Positions 1 through 8,982 of a DNA stretch of 64,000 bases are shown here, one piece after another. The notes beneath the pieces are model-generated. The model was not told the origin of the DNA. It did not search any database and saw only the letters and a list, made by a program, of their open reading frames with translations. The position numbers and the translations under genes are program-made. Each line of letters opens with the position of its first letter. The first letter of the stretch is position 1. Source of the stretch: Methanothermobacter sp. (GTDB lineage: Archaea; Methanobacteriota; Methanobacteria; Methanobacteriales; Methanothermobacteraceae); assembly GCF_030055425.1 (NCBI RefSeq), contig NZ_JASFYE010000002.1:169133-233132 (forward strand). Direction: 5' to 3'.

Positions 1-673
1 GCATGAATTTCCTTGTTATTATACGGTCAGCCATCTCTGCCAGTTCAGCCTCAATGGGGGTTATGTCGCAGTGGTACCTCTCCACTCCATTATCAGGGCA
101 GCTGTCGGTTTTCAGGAGTTCTATTATCTGCAGTACAGCACCCTGCTGGCGACAGAACTCAAACATGTCCCATATTTCGTGGTGATTGACACCCCTCAGT
201 ATCACCATGTTTATCTTGACAGGGTCGAGGCCAGCCATAACGGCACCTTCTATCCCCGCCTTAACCCTCTCAAGGTAGTCCTTCCTGGTTATGAACCGGT
301 AGGTTTCAGGGTTGAGGGTGTCGAAGCTGACATTGACCCGGTCAAGCCCGGCATCCCTCAGGGGGACACTGAGGTCATCAAGGAGGGTCCCGTTGGTTGT
401 TATGGAGATATCCCTGAATCCGATACTGTCTATCCTCTCGACTATCTCAACAATATCATCCCTTATGAGGGGCTCGCCACCTGAAAGCCTTATTTTCTTC
501 ACACCAAGGTCAGAGGCCACCCTGCATATGTTCTCTATATCCTCCGGGCTCATCTCCTCGTCTGAACGCACGATTCCGTCCCGGTGGCAGTAGATACAGC
601 TGACATTGCAGCGCCCCGTTACAGATATTCTCAGTGATACCAGCGGTCTTCTGTGGTTATCACGGACCTGCAT
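1..673 (-). CDS. moaA: GTP 3',8-cyclase MoaA (C-terminus cut by window edge)
   Basis: Radical SAM enzyme of the first step of molybdopterin biosynthesis, GTP to the cyclic pterin precursor. Read on the minus strand from an ATG at 673, the protein starts [20 protein letters not shown] and then has the radical SAM cluster CNVSCIYC, followed by an SGGEPL SAM-binding stretch. About 224 residues are visible and the frame stays open to the window edge; the family is about 300 residues, so the C-terminal second iron-sulfur site is missing here. It lies 14 bases after mobB on the same strand, which suggests one cofactor operon. Confidence 0.93.
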   Translation of the reverse strand, partial: MQVRDNHRRPLVSLRISVTGRCNVSCIYCHRDGIVRSDEEMSPEDIENICRVASDLGVKKIRLSGGEPLIRDDIVEIVERIDSIGFRDISITTNGTLLDDLSVPLRDAGLDRVNVSFDTLNPETYRFITRKDYLERVKAGIEGAVMAGLDPVKINMVILRGVNHHEIWDMFEFCRQQGAVLQIIELLKTDSCPDNGVERYHCDITPIEAELAEMADRIITRKFM

Positions 674-687
674 TCTCTACCCCGATA

Positions 688-1371
688 TTAATCTGGTCTT
701 TTTATGATGAGATCAACCTTTTGATGTTTAAGGCTTTCTGTATCAAGGGCATCCACCATGCCGAGAACAGTACCTGCTATGAAGTTCTGGACGAAGGGGT
801 TCAGGGGGACGGGGTTTCCATTTACCCTGAGGAGAACCCTATCAGGCTGGCTCTTACAGTCTGTACCATCTGCCTCGCCCTGCACCTTTGCCTTTGCAAA
901 CTCTCTGCATGATTCAAAGCCGCACTTACCGCAGTTGAGGTCCTGAAGGAGGCCGTAGCTTCTTCTTTCTATGAGCTCAATCAGGTCATCCACTTCATCG
1001 ATTTTGAATGGGTCAACAACCTTCAGGGTGAATTCTCCTGGTGTGGATGTTGATATGTTGGCATACTCCATTGACTTGAAGCCCTCAACCACAAGGAAGT
1101 CGATGTCATCCAGCATCTCAAGGACACCCACAACCTCAGGGAGGCCCATTTCCCTGTTGATAAGGAAGAAGGTTTCCCTTCCAGTTCCTGCAACTATCTC
1201 TGCACCGGCCCTCCGGTGCCTGTCGGTGTCCTTGCCTGGAAAATCAAATCCCCCATGGGTATGCTTGAGGGTCGCGACCCGGTAACCCGCATCCACGAGT
1301 TTCCTGACGATTTTCTCAACCAGGGCGGTTTTGCCGGTGTCCTTGGTGCCTGTCACCCCTACTATCCTCAT
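688..1371 (-). CDS. mobB: MobB-like molybdopterin guanine dinucleotide protein with C-terminal iron-sulfur domain
   Basis: P-loop GTPase-type protein that supports guanylylation of molybdopterin to the MGD cofactor used by formate dehydrogenase and Fwd enzymes. The N-terminal part (about 1-150) has the P-loop GTKDTGKT and the family segment TLKHTHGG. The C-terminal part (about 140-227) has Cys in the pattern CGKCGFESC plus a further Cys 16 residues on, which resembles the 4Fe-4S domain of corrinoid and electron-transfer proteins. A ribosome site AGGTG precedes the ATG. Upstream of moaA and divergent from the formate-dehydrogenase-like gene, it fits cofactor supply for its neighbours. The role of the extra Fe-S domain is unknown. 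Confidence 0.85.
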   Translation of the reverse strand: MRIVGVTGTKDTGKTALVEKIVRKLVDAGYRVATLKHTHGGFDFPGKDTDRHRRAGAEIVAGTGRETFFLINREMGLPEVVGVLEMLDDIDFLVVEGFKSMEYANISTSTPGEFTLKVVDPFKIDEVDDLIELIERRSYGLLQDLNCGKCGFESCREFAKAKVQGEADGTDCKSQPDRVLLRVNGNPVPLNPFVQNFIAGTVLGMVDALDTESLKHQKVDLIIKRPD

Positions 1372-1375
1372 ACTT

Positions 1376-1443
1376 TCACCTCTTCATAAACTTTATTTTA
1401 TGTGGGGATAAATTTTCAGTATAAAAAATTAGCTGAAGATAAC
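1376..1443. promoter_or_regulatory. Divergent promoter region between mobB and the formate dehydrogenase-like gene
   Basis: A short AT-rich stretch of about 70 bases separates two divergent genes. A TATA-like ACTTTATTTTATG lies near 1390-1402 and could serve the plus strand. The minus-strand ribosome site of mobB (AGGTGAAAG) is at its left edge. Box assignments are by eye only. Confidence 0.4.
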
Positions 1444-4098
1444 ATGAAGGGGACTGTAAAATTCAGGATCGATGGAAGGGAAGTTGAGGCAGCCAGGGGG
1501 ATGACGGTCCTCCAGGCAGCCCTTGCAAATGGCATCTACATACCCAACCTCTGTTTCAGGGAGGGTCTTGAACCATTTGGGGGCTGCAGGCTGTGTCTGG
1601 TTGAAAACAGTGAGGGACGTCTGGTCACTGCATGCGAGACCCCCGCAGAGGATGGTGCTGAGTTCATATCAGAGTCTGAAAGGATAAACAGGATCAGGAG
1701 GACCACCCTATCCCTGATAATAGCTGACCACAGCAGGGATTGCCTTGCGTGCCCTGCATCAGGTGACTGCAGACTTCAGGAGGTCTCATCCTACCTCAAC
1801 GTATCTGAGGGGGACCTTGAGAGGCTGAGGCCTGAGATTTCAGGGATTGAGGTGGATGAATCCAACCCCTTTTTCATGAGGGACCACGATAAGTGCGTCC
1901 TCTGCGGCATATGTGTACGTGTCTGCAGGGGAGTGGGTGCAGAGGCGGTTGATTTTGCATACAGAGGCCATGACACAAGGATAGCCACCTTCATGGACAG
2001 GGATATACTTGATTCAAGCTGTGTCTCATGTGGCGAATGCGTCGAGGCATGCCCGGTGGGTGCCCTTCTACCCAGGACTGAGAGGCCATCCACCGAGGTG
2101 AGGACTGTATGCCCCTACTGCGGCGCCGGCTGCGAGATCTACCTTGGGGTGAGGGGGAACAGGGTTGTGAGTTCAAGGGGCGCCCCTGAAAGCCCTGTTA
2201 ACAGGGGAAGGCTATGTGTGAAGGGGAGGTTCGCACTTAAATTTGTAAGCAGCCCTGAGAGACTCAAAAAACCATTGATAAATGTTGATGGAGAGTTTAT
2301 AGAGGTGGAATGGGATGAGGCCATCTCAGTTGCGGCTGAAAGGCTCTCTGAATACGCTGGGGAAGAATTTGCGGCTGTGGCATCTGCCAAGTGCACCAAT
2401 GAGGAGAACTATCTGCTGCAGAAGTTCACAAGGGTCGTTATGGGTTCAGGGAACATTGACCACTGCGCAAGGCTCTGCCATGCCCCCTCACTTACAGCAC
2501 TTAGAATGAGCCTTGGTAGCGGGGCAATGACCAACTCCATATCTGAACTGGAGGGCTCCAGGTGTATACTGGCAGTGGGAACCAACCCAACAGAGACACA
2601 CCCTGTAACCTCCTACAGTGTAATCAGGGCCGCGAGGTCTGGTGCAAAGCTGGTTGTTGTTGATCCAAGGAAAACCCGGCTATCTGAACTTGCAGATATC
2701 CATCTTCAGAATAGACCAGGATCTGACATCCCACTTTTAATGGCAATGTGCCGCTTCATATTGGAGGAGGGTCTGCATGACGGTGAATTCATAGGGTCCC
2801 GCACAGAGAAATTTGAGGAGTTCAGGGATGCCGCCATGGCCCTGGATCTTGATGAGGTGGAGAGGGTAACCGGTGTTAAACTTGAGGACATAAGGAGAGC
2901 CGCAATAACGTACGCCTCAAATTCCCCGGCATCCATAATATATTCAATGGGCATCACCCAGCACGTCAATGGGACGGGTAATGTGCTTGCACTGAGCAAC
3001 CTGGCGCTTCTTACAGGTAACATCGGTATAAAATCAGGGGGTATCAACCCGCTGAGGGGCCAGAACAACGTTCAGGGAGCCTGTGATATGGGGGCGCTCC
3101 CTGACCTCCTCCCGGGTTATCAGGAAATTGGTGAGGCTGCAGGGAAATTCTCTGAGAAATGGGGTTCACCCATCCCCCCTGCAGGGATGACGCTCCCTGA
3201 GATGTTTGATGCCGCAAGGGACGGAAAAATCAGGTGCATGTACATAATGGGTGAGAACCCACTTCTGAGTGAACCTGACACTGAAAAGACCCGGGAGGCC
3301 CTTGAGGGTCTTGAATTCCTTGTGGTACAGGATATATTCCTCACCGAGACAGCAGAACTTGCGGATGTGGTTCTGCCCGCTGCATCATTTGCAGAGAAGG
3401 ATGGTACATTCACCAACACCGAGAGAAGGGTTCAGCTTCTGAGAAAGGCACTGGATGCCCCAGGGGATGCGCTCCCTGACTGGCAGATAATCTCCATGAT
3501 TGCAGAGAGGATGGGAAGGGAGGACTTTGATTATGAATCAGCGTCCAGGATATTCGATGAGATAAGGGAACTTGTACCATCATATGCTGGTATCTCCCAT
3601 GAAAGGCTGAAATCTGGTGGGATACAGTGGCCCTGCATATCAGAGGATGACGCTGGAACAGGATACCTTCACTCTGAGGGATTCCCAACACCCACAGGAA
3701 GGGCATCATTCCTGCTGCCTGATTACCAGTTCAGGGAGGTCTCAGAGGAGTATCCGCTGGTCCTTGTAACGGGGCGGAATCTCTACCAGTACCACACAAG
3801 GTCCATGACTGCAAGGGTGAGGGAACTGGCATCATTCTCAGACCATGAGGAGCTTCTCATGAACCCTGCTGACGCCGCCTCCCTGGGTGTAAGGGATGGG
3901 GATACCGTTGAGGTCACATCAGAGAGGGGCTCCCTCAGGGTGAGGGCAAGGGTTACAGATGATGTGATGGTGGGCGTGGTATTCATGACATTCCACTTTG
4001 CAGATGCTCCTGCAAATGTCCTCACAGGCGGAGACCGGGACCCTGTTTCAGGGATGCCTGAACTCAAGTTCACCCCGGTCAGGGTGTTTCGCGTCTAA
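1444..4098 (+). CDS. fdhA: Formate dehydrogenase-like molybdopterin oxidoreductase with NuoG-type N-terminus
   Basis: About 884 residues. Domain order: plant-type 2Fe-2S ferredoxin (Cys around 40-75), a His-Cys iron-sulfur segment (HSRDCLACPASGDC), two 4Fe-4S motifs (CVLCGICVRVC and CVSCGECVEACP), the 4Fe-4S motif of bis-MGD enzymes (CPYCGAGC), then the catalytic and C-terminal MoCo domains. The segment DHCARLCHAPSL places Cys345 where formate dehydrogenases bind Mo or W through Cys or Sec. This arrangement is that of large FdhA/FdhF-like proteins fused to NADH-dehydrogenase-type clusters; no beta or diaphorase partner is adjacent. A GTG at 1402 would add 14 residues, but ATG 1444 starts right before the ferredoxin fold. 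Substrate formate is inferred. Confidence 0.8.
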   Translation: MKGTVKFRIDGREVEAARGMTVLQAALANGIYIPNLCFREGLEPFGGCRLCLVENSEGRLVTACETPAEDGAEFISESERINRIRRTTLSLIIADHSRDCLACPASGDCRLQEVSSYLNVSEGDLERLRPEISGIEVDESNPFFMRDHDKCVLCGICVRVCRGVGAEAVDFAYRGHDTRIATFMDRDILDSSCVSCGECVEACPVGALLPRTERPSTEVRTVCPYCGAGCEIYLGVRGNRVVSSRGAPESPVNRGRLCVKGRFALKFVSSPERLKKPLINVDGEFIEVEWDEAISVAAERLSEYAGEEFAAVASAKCTNEENYLLQKFTRVVMGSGNIDHCARLCHAPSLTALRMSLGSGAMTNSISELEGSRCILAVGTNPTETHPVTSYSVIRAARSGAKLVVVDPRKTRLSELADIHLQNRPGSDIPLLMAMCRFILEEGLHDGEFIGSRTEKFEEFRDAAMALDLDEVERVTGVKLEDIRRAAITYASNSPASIIYSMGITQHVNGTGNVLALSNLALLTGNIGIKSGGINPLRGQNNVQGACDMGALPDLLPGYQEIGEAAGKFSEKWGSPIPPAGMTLPEMFDAARDGKIRCMYIMGENPLLSEPDTEKTREALEGLEFLVVQDIFLTETAELADVVLPAASFAEKDGTFTNTERRVQLLRKALDAPGDALPDWQIISMIAERMGREDFDYESASRIFDEIRELVPSYAGISHERLKSGGIQWPCISEDDAGTGYLHSEGFPTPTGRASFLLPDYQFREVSEEYPLVLVTGRNLYQYHTRSMTARVRELASFSDHEELLMNPADAASLGVRDGDTVEVTSERGSLRVRARVTDDVMVGVVFMTFHFADAPANVLTGGDRDPVSGMPELKFTPVRVFRV

Positions 4099-4163
4099 CT
4101 AAAGATGAGGCGTGCCCCAACAGCACATTCATTGATTATTTTTCCATTGCTGGCTGACCAGAG

Positions 4164-4183
4164 ATGTGTGCTAACAACACACC
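4164..4183. promoter_or_regulatory. Imperfect inverted repeat upstream of fwdH
   Basis: GTGTG at 4166-4170 and CACAC at 4178-4182 flank CTAACAA. The context ATGTGTGCTAACAACACA resembles the perfect palindrome at 4242-4260. It lies just upstream of an AT-rich box (ACATATATATTTT, about 4185-4197). Likely a regulator site by analogy with the second copy; no binding protein is known to me. Confidence 0.45.
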
Positions 4184-4222
4184 CACATATATATTTTTCT
4201 ATTTGTTTTTTGTAGAAAATTA

Positions 4223-4230
4223 TTATATAC
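4223..4230 (+). promoter_or_regulatory. Predicted TATA box of the fwd operon
   Basis: TTATATAC 39-46 bases before the fwdH ATG. A start of transcription about 25 bases downstream would fall within the 4242-4260 palindrome. A second AT-rich candidate lies at 4185-4197, so two promoters are possible. Confidence 0.5.
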
Positions 4231-4241
4231 ATAGCGGCTAA

Positions 4242-4260
4242 ATGTGTGATTAACACACAT
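4242..4260. promoter_or_regulatory. Perfect 19-bp palindrome at the predicted fwd transcription start
   Basis: ATGTGTGATTAACACACAT: two perfect 7-bp arms with a 5-bp spacer. It lies between the TATA box and the fwdH ribosome site (GGTGA at 4261-4265). Its position would let a bound protein block initiation. A degenerate copy lies about 80 bases upstream. The first gene product, FwdH, carries a helix-turn-helix, so self-regulation is a reasonable but untested idea. Confidence 0.55.
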
Positions 4261-4269
4261 GGTGACCCT

Positions 4270-4746
4270 ATGCCGAAACATATAGTTTCTGGACTCAAAT
4301 ACATAGCAGCTGTAAACCTAACAAAACAGGGCCATTCACAGAGAGAGATAGCCAGAGCTCTGAAGATAAACAGATCAACTGTTTCTCACTACCTCAACGG
4401 GAGAAACCTCTCATGGAGGTCAATAGAGATTGCAAGGGTAATAACAGAGATGTGTCCAAGGGATTTCCTTCTTCTCACCCACTCCCTTACACAGAACACA
4501 GAGATGACAAGGACGATAGTGAAGACATGCCAGCAGAGGGAATTCCAGGGAAACGTCAGGAACTCATGTATTGGGTGCGGGCTATGTGTGGACACATGCC
4601 TCATGAAGGCCATAAACCTCCGAGACCTCAAGGCACATGTGGATTTCGAATGGTGCTGCGGGTGTCTCATATGTGTTGATATGTGTCCAACTGATTCTAT
4701 AGAAATAAAGGAGGTAGAAATTGATGGAAACGACCGAAGTAATTGA
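4270..4746 (+). CDS. fwdH: FwdH: helix-turn-helix and double [4Fe-4S] protein, first gene of the tungsten formylmethanofuran dehydrogenase operon
   Basis: 158 residues from the ATG at 4270, chosen over the in-frame GTG at 4246 because GGTGA lies 4 bases upstream. Residues about 5-60 form a helix-turn-helix ([20 protein letters not shown]). Residues about 98-150 hold two ferredoxin motifs, [11 protein letters not shown] and [12 protein letters not shown]. Known as the first cistron of fwdHFGDACB in Methanothermobacter, usually listed as an iron-sulfur protein. The DNA-binding half suggests a redox- or metal-sensing regulator. Its end overlaps fwdF by 23 bases, so translation is probably coupled. 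Confidence 0.85.
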   Translation: MPKHIVSGLKYIAAVNLTKQGHSQREIARALKINRSTVSHYLNGRNLSWRSIEIARVITEMCPRDFLLLTHSLTQNTEMTRTIVKTCQQREFQGNVRNSCIGCGLCVDTCLMKAINLRDLKAHVDFEWCCGCLICVDMCPTDSIEIKEVEIDGNDRSN

Positions 4747-5773
4747 AGGTAAGAATATTACCGTGGAGCGGACCGGCGAAGAAAACAGAAAGTTGATCTT
4801 CCAGGATTGCCTCTGCGCTGTGTGTGGACTGTGTGGCGAGATATGCCCGGTCAGTGCAATCGAGGTTAACCCAACAGGTGCAATGGTCAGAACAGAACAG
4901 GATGAATCAAAGATACTTATCGATGAGAACAAATGTGTCCTCTGCGGTATGTGCAGTTCAATCTGCCCATTCCAGGCTCTTGACCTTCAGATTGATGGAA
5001 CATCCATAAAGGAACTTGCAGAATATCCTAAAATCCTCAAATCAGCCGAAATTGATGATGAAACATGCATACAGTGCAAGGCATGTGAAACAGCATGTCC
5101 ACAGGACGCCATAACCATAACAAGGGAACTTCCAGAAAGGAAGGACCTCATCACAGGTGAAATCGAAATAGACAAGGACACCTGTATATACTGTGGTATG
5201 TGCGAGGAAATGTGTCCTGTTGACGCCATAGAGATAGAACACCAGATACCAAGTTCAGCAAGCCCAACCGTTGCAACCGACATCAACGTGGATGAGGACA
5301 AATGTGTTCACTGTGGAATATGTAAGAGGATCTGCCCAGTTGACGCCATAATGCAGGTCTGCAGGATCTGCCCATACGGTGAGTACGAGATAAAGGTCCC
5401 TGAGGTTACAGGAACATCCTACATCGACCCTGAGCTCTGTGTAAACTGTGGCTGGTGCCAGGAGATCTGCCCTGTTGATGCTGCAACAGTGACGAAGCCA
5501 TTCGAGGGAGAACTGATAATCGATGAGGACACATGCCAGGCCTGTGAAACCTGCGTGATGGCATGCCCATGCAACGTTCTCTCATTCCCGAAACCAGAGA
5601 AACCAGGTGAAAAACCAGCCAAACTCTACAAGGACGAAAGATTCTGCATATACTGCGGAGCATGTGAAAGATCATGCCCTGTGAACGCCATAGAGGTTAA
5701 GAGGAGCAAGATAAATACAACTCCAATAAAATCAAAGGCATGGAAGAACGCCTTTGAATCACTACTCAAATAA
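4724..5773 (+). CDS. fwdF: FwdF polyferredoxin, tungsten formylmethanofuran dehydrogenase
   Basis: 349 residues from ATG 4724, preceded by GGAGGT at 4710-4715. Eight ferredoxin motifs are visible in order: [84 protein letters not shown] and [12 protein letters not shown], giving eight [4Fe-4S] clusters. The family forms an electron wire between heterodisulfide reductase or ferredoxin and the FwdBD site during CO2 reduction to formylmethanofuran. Cytoplasmic complex subunit. Confidence 0.95.
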   Translation: METTEVIEGKNITVERTGEENRKLIFQDCLCAVCGLCGEICPVSAIEVNPTGAMVRTEQDESKILIDENKCVLCGMCSSICPFQALDLQIDGTSIKELAEYPKILKSAEIDDETCIQCKACETACPQDAITITRELPERKDLITGEIEIDKDTCIYCGMCEEMCPVDAIEIEHQIPSSASPTVATDINVDEDKCVHCGICKRICPVDAIMQVCRICPYGEYEIKVPEVTGTSYIDPELCVNCGWCQEICPVDAATVTKPFEGELIIDEDTCQACETCVMACPCNVLSFPKPEKPGEKPAKLYKDERFCIYCGACERSCPVNAIEVKRSKINTTPIKSKAWKNAFESLLK

Positions 5774-5787
5774 ATGGAGGTAATCAG

Positions 5788-6036
5788 ATGGCAATTGGAC
5801 TTAAGGCATACCCTGAACTCTGCCATGGATGCGGAAACTGCGTAATCGCATGTCCCGTGAACGCCCTCAGAAGCCCGGAAGTCGCCGGTGGAAAGGGCCC
5901 AACAGATGATGTTGAGATCATCATGATAGTTGAGGACGGGGTTGTAAACATAAAAAACCCTGACCTTTGCGGAAAATGCGGCACATGTGTTGAAAGTTGT
6001 CCTGTGGATGCAATTAAACTGGAGGAGTTAGAATGA
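5788..6036 (+). CDS. fwdG: FwdG ferredoxin subunit, tungsten formylmethanofuran dehydrogenase
   Basis: 82 residues with two [4Fe-4S] motifs, CHGCGNCVIACP and CGKCGTCVESCP. In Fwd structures the G subunit links the FwdF polyferredoxin to FwdB. GGAGGT at 5776-5781 precedes the ATG by six bases. Its stop overlaps the fwdD start (ATGA), as expected for a tightly coupled operon. Confidence 0.94.
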   Translation: MAIGLKAYPELCHGCGNCVIACPVNALRSPEVAGGKGPTDDVEIIMIVEDGVVNIKNPDLCGKCGTCVESCPVDAIKLEELE

Positions 6037-6425
6037 TGGCTATACTCAACACAGGAAGGACAATATGGCAGGGACAGGCCATAGAATCAGGTAAGGATCT
6101 TAAGATGTACGTGGACGCAGCTGCAATAGCTGAAATGAACCCTGAAATGATGAGTGAACTTGGAATTAAGGAAGGAGATAATGTAAAGGTGATATCTGAA
6201 TACGGAGATGTTGTTGTTAAAGCTGTTAAGACCAGAGAAACTCTTCCTGAGGGAATGATATACATACCCATGGGGCCATGGGCCAACCGCGTGGTGAAGC
6301 CCAACACAGATTCAACAGCAACACCCAGCTTTAAAAACATTCCAGTGGAGGTTATACCCACTGATGAAGAGGTTCTTGACATGCCTACCCTCATGAAGGT
6401 CTATGGTAAGGTAGGTCAGATTTAA
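6033..6425 (+). CDS. fwdD: FwdD, molybdopterin dinucleotide-binding subunit of formylmethanofuran dehydrogenase
   Basis: 130 residues of the MoCo dinucleotide-binding fold that in other bis-MGD enzymes is the C-terminal domain of the catalytic chain; here FwdD and FwdB are separate. Visible features are the barrel segment ELGIKEGDNVKVISEYGDVV and MGPWANRVV, typical of Fwd/Fmd D proteins. Two adjacent ATGs (6033 and 6036) are possible starts; GGAGG at 6021-6025 allows either. Confidence 0.92.
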   Translation: MMAILNTGRTIWQGQAIESGKDLKMYVDAAAIAEMNPEMMSELGIKEGDNVKVISEYGDVVVKAVKTRETLPEGMIYIPMGPWANRVVKPNTDSTATPSFKNIPVEVIPTDEEVLDMPTLMKVYGKVGQI

Positions 6426-6447
6426 TTAGTTCAGCGGGAGGATTCAA

Positions 6448-8157
6448 ATGGAATACATGATCAAAAACGGATTTGTTTACTGTCCTCTTAACAATGTCGA
6501 CGGAGAAAAGATGGATATCTGCGTCAGGGATGGTAAAATAGTTGAAAGTGTCAGTGACTCCGCCAAGGTGATCGACGCATCCAACAAAATAGTCATGCCT
6601 GGTGGTGTCGAGATACACTCTCATATCGCAGGTGCTAAGGTTAATGTTGGAAGGATGATGAGGCCAGAGGATAGTAAAAAAGACGTTGAGAAATTTAAAG
6701 GCGGAAGGGCAGGTAGTGGATTTTCTGTGCCTTCAACCTTCATGACAGGTTACAGGTACGCAAGGATGGGTTACACCACTGCAATGGAGGCAGCAATGCC
6801 GCCACTACTGGCAAGGCACACACATGAGGAGCTACGGGAAACACCGATACTCGACAATTCAGCGTACCCCCTTCTTGGCAACAACTGGTTTGTCATGGAA
6901 TACCTCAAAGAGGGCGACATAGACGCATGTGCAGCTTATGTTTCATGGATCATGAAGGCAACAAAGGGTTATGCAATAAAAATTGTCAACCCCGCTGGTA
7001 CTGAGGCATGGGGATGGGGTGGAAATGTTCACGGTATCTATGATCCAGCGCCCTACTTTGACATAACCCCTGCCGAGATAATTAAGGGTCTCGTTGAGGT
7101 CAACGAAAAGCTTCAGCTACCCCATTCAATACACCTGCACTGCAATGATCTGGGACACCCCGGGAATTATGAAACAACACTGGCTTCATTCGACCTTCCA
7201 AAGGATATAAAGGCAAACCCCGCGACAGGTGACAGGGACACGGTGGTATATGCAACTCACGTCCAGTTCCACAGTTATGGCGGAACCACATGGAGAGACT
7301 TTGAATCAGAGGCCCCCAGCATAGCAGAATACGTGAACAAAAATGACCATATAGTCATAGACGTTGGACAGGTAACACTTGACGAGACAACAACAATGAC
7401 CGCTGACGGCCCAATGGAATATGACCTCCACTCACTCAACGGACTCAAATGGGCAAACTGTGACGTGGAACTTGAAACAGGTTCAGGTGTTGTACCATTC
7501 ATATATTCTGCAAGAGCACCTGTTTCCGCTGTTCAGTGGGCAATAGGAATGGAGTTATTCCTCTTAATCGATGATCCGGGCAAGGTATGCATGACCACAG
7601 ACACTCCAAATGGAGGTCCTTTCACAAGATATCCACGTATAATAGCATGGCTCATGAGCAACAAGTACAGAATGAATCTCATCGAAGGGGAACTCCATAA
7701 ATGGGCCCAGAAGAGAAGCAGCATAGCCACAATTGACAGGGAATACACATTCTCCGAGATTGCTGCGATCTCAAGATCCACAGCTGCCAAGGTTCTTGGC
7801 CTCAGTGACTTCAAAGGACATCTGGGTGTAGGTGCTGACGCAGATATTGCGATATATGACATCAACCCGGAGACCGTGGACCCATCCAACGAATACGCAA
7901 AGATTGAAGAGGCCTTCTCAAGGGCGGAATACGTCCTTAAGGATGGTAAAATAGTTGTAAAGGATGGAAATGTCGTTGAAGATCCATATGGAAGAACCTT
8001 CTGGTCATACACCGAGGTTGAGGAATCCCTTTACAATGAGGTTCTTGCCAATGTGGAAACCAAGTTTAAACAATACTACTCTGTGAACTTTTCAAACTAC
8101 CCAGTTGAGGATGGCTACCTTAGGAATCCTGCTCCAATCAAAGGGGTGGTTCTATGA
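6448..8157 (+). CDS. fwdA: FwdA, dinuclear metal amidohydrolase subunit of formylmethanofuran dehydrogenase
   Basis: 569 residues, full length for the family. FwdA condenses formate made by FwdB with methanofuran. The amidohydrolase metal site is visible as H57 and H59 (EIHSHIAG) and K178 (GYAIKIVNPAG), the lysine that is carboxylated in the solved enzyme. Further His residues follow in SIHLHCND and YATHVQFHS, and a late Asp in TTDTPNGGPFTRYP. GGGAGG lies about eight bases before the ATG. Its end overlaps fwdC by four bases. Confidence 0.96.
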   Translation: MEYMIKNGFVYCPLNNVDGEKMDICVRDGKIVESVSDSAKVIDASNKIVMPGGVEIHSHIAGAKVNVGRMMRPEDSKKDVEKFKGGRAGSGFSVPSTFMTGYRYARMGYTTAMEAAMPPLLARHTHEELRETPILDNSAYPLLGNNWFVMEYLKEGDIDACAAYVSWIMKATKGYAIKIVNPAGTEAWGWGGNVHGIYDPAPYFDITPAEIIKGLVEVNEKLQLPHSIHLHCNDLGHPGNYETTLASFDLPKDIKANPATGDRDTVVYATHVQFHSYGGTTWRDFESEAPSIAEYVNKNDHIVIDVGQVTLDETTTMTADGPMEYDLHSLNGLKWANCDVELETGSGVVPFIYSARAPVSAVQWAIGMELFLLIDDPGKVCMTTDTPNGGPFTRYPRIIAWLMSNKYRMNLIEGELHKWAQKRSSIATIDREYTFSEIAAISRSTAAKVLGLSDFKGHLGVGADADIAIYDINPETVDPSNEYAKIEEAFSRAEYVLKDGKIVVKDGNVVEDPYGRTFWSYTEVEESLYNEVLANVETKFKQYYSVNFSNYPVEDGYLRNPAPIKGVVL

Positions 8158-8966
8158 ATGAGATAATACTGAAACCAAAGGAACAGCCTGAAGTACCGCT
8201 TGAAGCCCCAAACATAAAACCAGATGTTTTCGCAGGCCTGTCAATAGATGAAATCAAAGACATCGAAATAATGCATGGAAACAAAACCGTCAATCTATCA
8301 GATTTCTTTGACGTTGAGGGAGAATCCGCTGAAAGCCCTGAGGACATAAAGATAGTGATTGATGGCTCCGTTCATAGTACAAAAAGGATAGGCCAGGAGA
8401 TGACCGCTGGAGAGATACAGATTAAAGGTGACGTTAACATGTATGTCGGTGCGGGCATGAAAGGCGGTAAAATCACTGTCGAAGGCAATGCCGCTCCATG
8501 GGCAGGTCAGAATATGGCAGGCGGTGAACTGGAGATACTTGGTGATGCAGGTGACTACGTCGGATCATCCTATCGTGGTGACTGGAGAGGAATGAATGGA
8601 GGCACAATTATAGTTCATGGCAATGCAGGAAACGAAATCGGGGAATACATGAGGGGCGGAAAAATAATTGTCAAGGGTAATGTCACATATATGCCTGGAA
8701 TACACATGAACAATGGCCTTATAGTTATAGAGGGCAATGCACTGGGAAGAGTTGGCGGTGAAATGGCCGGAGGCACCATAATTGTTAAGGGTGCTATAGA
8801 AACTTTCCTGCCTGGATTCAAGTATCTTGGCGTTGAAAAGAACATTGAAGTGGATGGAGAAGAATTCGAGGGAGCTTTCTATAAATTTGAAGGAGACTAT
8901 GCAATAAAAGGAGCAAAGGGAACTGTTTATGCCGCTGTTGGCTGTAACGATCACATAGTTCCCTAA
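8154..8966 (+). CDS. fwdC: FwdC, beta-helix subunit of formylmethanofuran dehydrogenase
   Basis: 270 residues. The middle (about 95-235) is a run of Gly-rich repeats such as MKGGKITVEGNAAPWAGQNM and MRGGKIIVKGNVTYMPGIHM, the right-handed beta-helix also found at the end of glutamate synthase large chains. In the complex it is structural and holds FwdA against FwdBD. It starts at ATGA overlapping the fwdA stop. Confidence 0.94.
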   Translation: MNEIILKPKEQPEVPLEAPNIKPDVFAGLSIDEIKDIEIMHGNKTVNLSDFFDVEGESAESPEDIKIVIDGSVHSTKRIGQEMTAGEIQIKGDVNMYVGAGMKGGKITVEGNAAPWAGQNMAGGELEILGDAGDYVGSSYRGDWRGMNGGTIIVHGNAGNEIGEYMRGGKIIVKGNVTYMPGIHMNNGLIVIEGNALGRVGGEMAGGTIIVKGAIETFLPGFKYLGVEKNIEVDGEEFEGAFYKFEGDYAIKGAKGTVYAAVGCNDHIVP

Positions 8967-8982
8967 TCTGGGAGGTATACTC

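Noticed and set aside
2461..2490. Selenocysteine codon in the formate dehydrogenase-like gene
   Set aside because: The ligand codon at 2476-2478 is TGC (Cys), not TGA, and no SECIS-like hairpin is needed.
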